Below are positions 59,689 through 64,000 of a stretch of DNA of 64,000 bases, piece by piece. Both the position numbers and the translations under genes were made by a program. Below the pieces are notes generated by a model. The model worked only from the letters and a program-made list of their open reading frames with translations, did not search any database and was not told where the DNA came from. How positions within the stretch are numbered: the stretch's first letter is position 1; the number at the start of each line of letters is the position of its first letter. The DNA is from Trichormus sp. M33_DOE_039. Its GTDB lineage: Bacteria; Cyanobacteriota; Cyanobacteriia; Cyanobacteriales; Nostocaceae. Location of the stretch: contig DVDT01000077.1 in NCBI GenBank assembly GCA_015296085.1, positions 1 to 64,000 on the forward strand, given 5' to 3'.

Positions 59689-61809
59689 ATGGCGGAATTG
59701 TGGACTTATTTGTTTAACGCAGGGCCATTTATCCCACATGGACACTGCTACTTATGGAAAACAGAATTAGTTTGGTTGCATTTAATATCTGATGGACTCA
59801 TTGCCATAGCTTATTATTCTATTCCTACTACACTTTTTTATTTTGTCCGCAAACGACAGGATTTGCCATTTCATTGGATATTTTTGTTATTTAGTGCGTT
59901 TATTGTCGCTTGCGGCACGACTCATCTTTTAGAGATTTGGACACTTTGGCATCCCATCTATTGGGTATCGGGATTGATCAAAGCTTTCACCGCAGGCATA
60001 TCTTTAATTACGGCGGTAGAACTTATCCCGCTAGTTCCAAAGGCTTTAGCACTTCCTAGTCCTGCTCAATTAGAACAAGCAAATCAACAATTACAAATCC
60101 AAATTAACGAACGATTACTGATAGAAGCAGAACTAAGAAGATATCAAAATCAATTAGAAGAATTGGTTGCACTGCGTACTAATGAAATTACTAAGACCAA
60201 CGAGAAATTACATCAAGAAATCCTCGAACGTCAACGCCTTCTAGAAGTCGTCAGACAAAGTGAAGAACGCTACCGTTACTTGGCTGAGGCGATTCCTCAA
60301 CTTGTATGGACTGCTAATGCTCAAGGTGAGTGTGATTATTTTAATCAAAATTGGTGTGAATATACTGGCTTAACATTAGAGCAGTCGTTAGGGTCTGGAT
60401 GGGTAGCAGCTTTACATCCAGATGATGTCAAAAAAGCCTATGACATATGGATGAATACCGTAAATAGTAATAATTTATACGAAAATGAATACCGTTTCAA
60501 ACGCGCTGCTGATGGTTCTTATCGTTGGCAGTTGGCGCGAGGCTTACCACTTAAAGACAAGCAAGGTCGTGTGGTCAAGTGGTTTGGCACTTGTACTGAT
60601 ATTCACGAACAAAAACAAATACTAGAACAAAGAGTGCATTTACTAAAATTAGAACAAACAGCACGAGCCGAAGCAGAAACAGCTAATCGGATTAAAGATG
60701 AATTTCTGGCAGTCCTTTCCCATGAATTACGCACACCTTTAAATTCGATTTTGGGTTGGTCTAAGTTACTGCAAAGCCAGAATCTCAATCCCAGCAGAAC
60801 TTCTCAAGCACTAGCAACTATTGAGCGTAATGCTACATTACAGGCACAACTCATAGAAGATTTGCTAGATGTCTCCAGAATTTTACAAGGCAAACTAGTA
60901 CTAAATATTACAAGAGTTAACTTAAAAGCTGTAGTTGCAGCCGCACTAGAGACAATGCGTCTAGCAGCAGAAACAAAGTTGATTCAAGTCATCACAGTCT
61001 TAGAATCAGATATCAGACCAGTTAAAGGTGATCCGGCTCGCTTGCAGCAAGTAGTCTGGAATCTGCTGTCTAATGCTGTGAAATTTACACCCAAGGAAGG
61101 ACGGGTAGAGGTAAGACTAGAACAAATTGATGGCTTGGCTCAGATTACTGTTAGTGATCAAGGTAAAGGAATTAGTCCTGAGTTTTTACCTTATGTTTTC
61201 GATTACTTCCGACAAGCAGATAGCAGCTCCACCAGAAAATTTGGGGGATTGGGACTGGGATTGGCAATTGTCCGCAAAATTGTAGAAATTCACGGTGGTA
61301 CGGTAACGGCAACAAGCCCAGGTGAAGAGCAAGGGGCAACATTTACAGTCCGATTACCGCTTCTCCCAGAAGAGAACTTGAATGTGACTGATGAAAAGGA
61401 TCAGCTTTTATTAATGTCCCAATATTCACGGTTGGCTGGCATCAAGATTTTAGTCGTTGATGATGACATTGATTCACGAGATTTCTTAGCTTACATCCTA
61501 GAGCAAGAAGGTGCTGAGGTGAGCATGGCAACTTCAGCGTTTGAAGGTTTGCAAATATTAGCTAAACACCAACTAGATGTGTTAGTTAGTGATATCAGCA
61601 TGCCTGACATGGATGGCTATATGATGATCCGGCAAATCAGAACTGGGGCGACACAGCAGAATGAACACATCCCAGCGATCGCCTTAACCGCTTTTGCCAG
61701 ACAATACGATCAAGAGCAAGCACTCGCTGCCGGTTATCAAGTCCACTTAGCCAAGCCTCTAAATGCTGAAGAATTAATTGCCGCTGTCGCCAGATTGATT
61801 TTGAAATAA
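59689..61809 (+). CDS. Ethylene-receptor-like hybrid sensor histidine kinase
   Basis: 706-residue membrane kinase. The first 110 residues are an ethylene-binding domain: CYLWKTELVWLHLISDGLIA, AYYSIPTTLFYFVRK, FSAFIVACGTTHLLEIWT. D35, Y42, I72, C75 and H79 keep the exact spacing of plant ETR1 D25, Y32, I62, C65 and H69, where Cys and His bind Cu(I). A coiled coil follows, then PAS (about 190-310), HisKA (FLAVLSHELRTPLNSILGWS), ATPase (N-box VWNLLSNAVKFTPKEG, GGLGLGLAIVRKI) and a receiver (ILVVDDDIDSRDF, VLVSDISMPDMDG). ATG 59689 is preferred over a GTG at 59671. Synechocystis has a similar ethylene sensor; ligand here is inferred. Confidence 0.93.
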   Translation: MAELWTYLFNAGPFIPHGHCYLWKTELVWLHLISDGLIAIAYYSIPTTLFYFVRKRQDLPFHWIFLLFSAFIVACGTTHLLEIWTLWHPIYWVSGLIKAFTAGISLITAVELIPLVPKALALPSPAQLEQANQQLQIQINERLLIEAELRRYQNQLEELVALRTNEITKTNEKLHQEILERQRLLEVVRQSEERYRYLAEAIPQLVWTANAQGECDYFNQNWCEYTGLTLEQSLGSGWVAALHPDDVKKAYDIWMNTVNSNNLYENEYRFKRAADGSYRWQLARGLPLKDKQGRVVKWFGTCTDIHEQKQILEQRVHLLKLEQTARAEAETANRIKDEFLAVLSHELRTPLNSILGWSKLLQSQNLNPSRTSQALATIERNATLQAQLIEDLLDVSRILQGKLVLNITRVNLKAVVAAALETMRLAAETKLIQVITVLESDIRPVKGDPARLQQVVWNLLSNAVKFTPKEGRVEVRLEQIDGLAQITVSDQGKGISPEFLPYVFDYFRQADSSSTRKFGGLGLGLAIVRKIVEIHGGTVTATSPGEEQGATFTVRLPLLPEENLNVTDEKDQLLLMSQYSRLAGIKILVVDDDIDSRDFLAYILEQEGAEVSMATSAFEGLQILAKHQLDVLVSDISMPDMDGYMMIRQIRTGATQQNEHIPAIALTAFARQYDQEQALAAGYQVHLAKPLNAEELIAAVARLILK

Positions 61810-61845
61810 GGTAGGGGACTGGGTAGAAAAACTAATGACTCATGA

Positions 61846-63183
61846 CTATTGCCGCAACTGATTGACTACCCGATCTAGTCCTACAGAATGGGCTGCTTTG
61901 AATAATAAACGATCGCCTGCTTGCATTACTGTCTTTAATCTCTCCACTAATTCGGAGTGACTGGTAAAGCATTCTGAGGGGATACCTTCAGCACTTGCGG
62001 CGATGGTGGCGGCATCTTGTCCATCAACTAAGACTAATAAACCGTCTAGTTTTAAATCTCGGACTGTTTCACCGACGCGTTGGTGTAGCTGGGGCGATCG
62101 CTCTCCTAATTCTTTCATCGCCCCCAACACGGCAATTTTGCGCTTTCCTGGTGTATCTGCTAATAACTGTAATGCTGCTAACATCGCTTCAGGTGCAGCA
62201 TTATAGGTTTCATCTAAGATTAATATGTCATTGGGTAAACTAAAACGCTGGGATCTGCCAGTGGGCATATTTACTGTTACACCGTCTTGAAAGCTCGTCC
62301 AATCAATTCCCAAAACCTGAGCTACAGCTAAGGCTGCTAAAAAATTCGTAGCGTTATGACGGCCAGGTAAGGGTAAAGGTAGCTGCATCCCTCCGACTTC
62401 AATGGTTTCGCTATCAATGAGTGTTCCTTGAATGTCCCCACCATTTAAACCATAGGTCAAAACTTTCCCCTGCCAAACTCTCGCCGCCGTCGCCAGTAAT
62501 AAAGGATGATCGTAATTGAGGATAGCAATACTATGCTGGGGCATTTCAGCTAATAATTCGCATTTTGCCTCAGCGATCGCTTGTTCTGAACCCAGTAATT
62601 CAATATGCGCTGTTCCCACATTAGTAATCACGCCAATTGTCGGACGCGCAATGTGTGTGAGTTCGGCAATTTGTCCTTTCCCCCGCATCGCCATCTCAAT
62701 CACGGCGTAGTTGTGTTCGGAATTCAGTTCTAACAGCGTTTTGGGTACGCCAATTTCGTTATTGAAATTGCCAAAGGTTTTATGAACTTTACCCTGTATA
62801 CCTAAAACTGCGGCAATTAGTTCTTTGGTAGTAGTTTTACCAACAGAACCCGTCACCCCAATCACTGGGATCTCAAAGCGATCGCGCCACCATCGCCCAA
62901 GTTTTTGATACGCCTCAAGGGTATCTTTAACTTGTAATACAGGCAGTCCAGGATTGTCATATTCAAAATCAACGATAGCCGCGATCGCACCCTGAGCGAT
63001 CGCCGTTTCTACAAACTCATGTCCATCAAACTTTTCTCCTCGGAAAGCCACAAAGACTTCACCAGCTTTGATGATACGGCTATCTGTTTGGATACCAATG
63101 CTGACTTGTGCTAAATCAGCTGCACTTAAATTTATAGGTTGGGCTAAAAGAACATCAACTAATTGGGTGAGTTTAACAGACAT
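61846..63183 (-). CDS. murF: UDP-N-acetylmuramoyl-tripeptide--D-alanyl-D-alanine ligase
   Basis: 445-residue Mur ligase that adds D-Ala-D-Ala to the peptidoglycan precursor. N-domain (LAQVSIGIQTDSRIIKAGEV), then ATP loop VIGVTGSVGKTTTKELIAAV, GNFNNEIGVPKTLLEL, GVITNVGTAHIELLGS, LPGRHNATNFLAALAVAQVL and LDETYNAAPEAMLAALQLL. ATG 63181-63183 or the ATG two codons upstream (63187-63189) may be used. The leader is heptamer repeat with no Shine-Dalgarno sequence, as for pyrB. No other mur gene is adjacent. Confidence 0.95.
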   Translation of the reverse strand: MSVKLTQLVDVLLAQPINLSAADLAQVSIGIQTDSRIIKAGEVFVAFRGEKFDGHEFVETAIAQGAIAAIVDFEYDNPGLPVLQVKDTLEAYQKLGRWWRDRFEIPVIGVTGSVGKTTTKELIAAVLGIQGKVHKTFGNFNNEIGVPKTLLELNSEHNYAVIEMAMRGKGQIAELTHIARPTIGVITNVGTAHIELLGSEQAIAEAKCELLAEMPQHSIAILNYDHPLLLATAARVWQGKVLTYGLNGGDIQGTLIDSETIEVGGMQLPLPLPGRHNATNFLAALAVAQVLGIDWTSFQDGVTVNMPTGRSQRFSLPNDILILDETYNAAPEAMLAALQLLADTPGKRKIAVLGAMKELGERSPQLHQRVGETVRDLKLDGLLVLVDGQDAATIAASAEGIPSECFTSHSELVERLKTVMQAGDRLLFKAAHSVGLDRVVNQLRQ

Positions 63184-63189
63184 AGGCAT

Positions 63190-63219
63190 TGGGGATTGGG
63201 AATTGGGGATTGGGGATTA
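63190..63219. repeat. Heptamer repeat (GGGGATT) abutting murF
   Basis: Four imperfect GGGGATT/GGGAATT units just upstream of the murF start, in the orientation complementary to the pyrB leader array. Confidence 0.8.
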
Positions 63220-63474
63220 GTATAAAATCTCCTCTGTTCCCCTGTTTCAAACAAAAGTAGTGCCAAAGAAGCTCGACTCCTTTGGCACACTTAAGTATAT
63301 ATGCTATTTGAAATTGGTTAATGGTCAAAACTGCTAGTCAAGGAAAAAACCGACAACCAAAGTTGAAAATCTCTTTCCAATCCCCAGTCACCCCTCCGGC
63401 GAAGTAAGCTACGTGGGGAAATCCCCTTTCCTGCGGAACGCGTCGCACTGACTCACCAGTTCCCAATCCTTTGT

Positions 63475-63921
63475 TCATCCCTGATATTTTATTGACGTTG
63501 CTTGTAAAATCTGGATTGCTACATCACGAGAAACATCTAAAGCTTGATAAAAATCGTTTAAAAAGTTTTTTTCTTCATCTGTGACTGAAACTTCTCCCAA
63601 GACTAGATCAGCAGATAGCGCAAAAGCTGCTATTCGTAATTCAGGGGATAAAGATTCTTTAGCTAAATTAAATAGGGCGTTGAAGCCATCTCGCCAGAGA
63701 ATATCTAAAAGTCTGTTCAAGAGTTTATGGATAGCATCTTGAGAATAATGCCTCAATAGCTTTGAACTTGAGAGCATATACGAGATAGCACTCTCTTGTT
63801 CACTAGTCAAATAGCTATCCGACACTGTAGCCAGTAAAATGATCGCCGCAAAAGCTTCTGATTGGCTGAGTAGTTCTGGGGTGGGGATTTCCGCGTCCAG
63901 AACTGTGTCTAGTAAATTCAT
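63475..63921 (-). CDS. TerB-like (tellurite-resistance-type) protein
   Basis: 148-residue all-helical protein with EAFAAIILLATVSDSYLTSE, ESLSPELRIAAFALSADLVL and LGEVSVTDEEKNFLNDFYQA. This matches the TerB fold (acidic loops D-x-Y-L-T-S-E and S-V-T-D-E-E at its two helical repeats). The function of these soluble TerB-like proteins in cyanobacteria is unknown. AGGAGC lies 9 nt before the ATG. It is upstream of murF on the same strand but a gap of 290 bp separates them. Confidence 0.82.
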   Translation of the reverse strand: MNLLDTVLDAEIPTPELLSQSEAFAAIILLATVSDSYLTSEQESAISYMLSSSKLLRHYSQDAIHKLLNRLLDILWRDGFNALFNLAKESLSPELRIAAFALSADLVLGEVSVTDEEKNFLNDFYQALDVSRDVAIQILQATSIKYQG

Positions 63922-64000
63922 GATAGTTGCTCCTGGATGGGGTGTCTCAAGAGCGTACAGTCACCTTTACAGTTTGTAAACTGTCTTGGTAACGTGCAAC
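63922..64000. other. Upstream region at window edge
   Basis: Contains the AGGAGC ribosome-binding site of the TerB-like gene and a GTTTACAAACTG-like dyad (TACAGTTTGTAAACTGT, about 63970-63986). Its full extent is cut off by the window end. Confidence 0.5.

Overview
The window looks like chromosomal DNA of a filamentous, Nostoc/Anabaena-type cyanobacterium. HIP1 octamers (GCGATCGC) are scattered throughout. Short tandem heptamer and octamer repeats sit in many gaps. The gene content is also cyanobacterial: a Ycf54-like chlorophyll cyclase partner, a CrtE-type prenyl synthase, Uma2 nucleases, a very large STK/AAA/GAF/PAS/histidine kinase, and a contractile injection system of the type known from multicellular cyanobacteria. 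Most of the sequence is AT-rich by eye. I recognised no rRNA, tRNA, CRISPR array or transposase gene.

Layout. 0-3 kb: a C-terminal gene fragment, glpK, a Uma2 nuclease, then a 21-bp tandem array interrupted by a MITE. 3-5.5 kb: a TIR-FGE (C-type-lectin fold) protein whose 3' end has the hallmarks of a diversity-generating-retroelement (DGR) variable region, then a frameshifted PIN toxin and its small partner. 5.9-8.4 kb: mgtE and pyrB. 8.5-18.1 kb: a contractile injection system (CIS) segment with two tail-assembly chaperones plus a DUF6760 ORF in the -1 frame, three tube paralogues, the sheath, two DUF4255/Pvc16-type proteins and an embedded histidine kinase/response regulator pair. No baseplate, spike or AAA+ genes are present, so those must be elsewhere. 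18.3-20.2 kb: sfsA and an orphan 2OG-Fe(II) dioxygenase. 20.2-21.2 kb: a gene-free stretch with strong inverted repeats.

21.2-29.6 kb is a siderophore-iron island: an AraC/PchR-like regulator, an AMIN-domain TonB receptor, two tandem FecB-like lipoproteins, a FhuF-like Fe-S protein and an MFS transporter, all on the plus strand. 29.7-31.8 kb: a TetR-GST-SDR set with visible palindromic operators. 31.9-36.5 kb: a DUF711 protein, a TPR protein, Uma2, a methyltransferase and an orphan. 36.5-41.4 kb: a second MITE copy, mutS, and an OLD-like ATPase plus DUF4276 pair, a defence-like module lying between two nearly identical 25-bp direct repeats. 41.7-50.4 kb: a membrane protein, the 1,949-residue multidomain kinase and PhoD. 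50.7-64 kb: a PEP-CTERM-like exported protein, an AI-2E permease, Nudix, a lipoprotein, folD, crtE, a DUF212 membrane protein, a secreted protein, ycf54, an NTF2-like protein, pdxJ, an ethylene-receptor-like hybrid kinase, murF and a TerB-like protein.

The points most worth a second look are the DGR-type variable region with no reverse transcriptase in view, the repeat-flanked ATPase/DUF4276 module beside mutS, the possible -1 frameshift joining a tail-assembly chaperone to DUF6760, the two MITE copies with target duplications, and the ethylene-binding-type sensor. All identifications come from reading motifs by eye; no database search was run.
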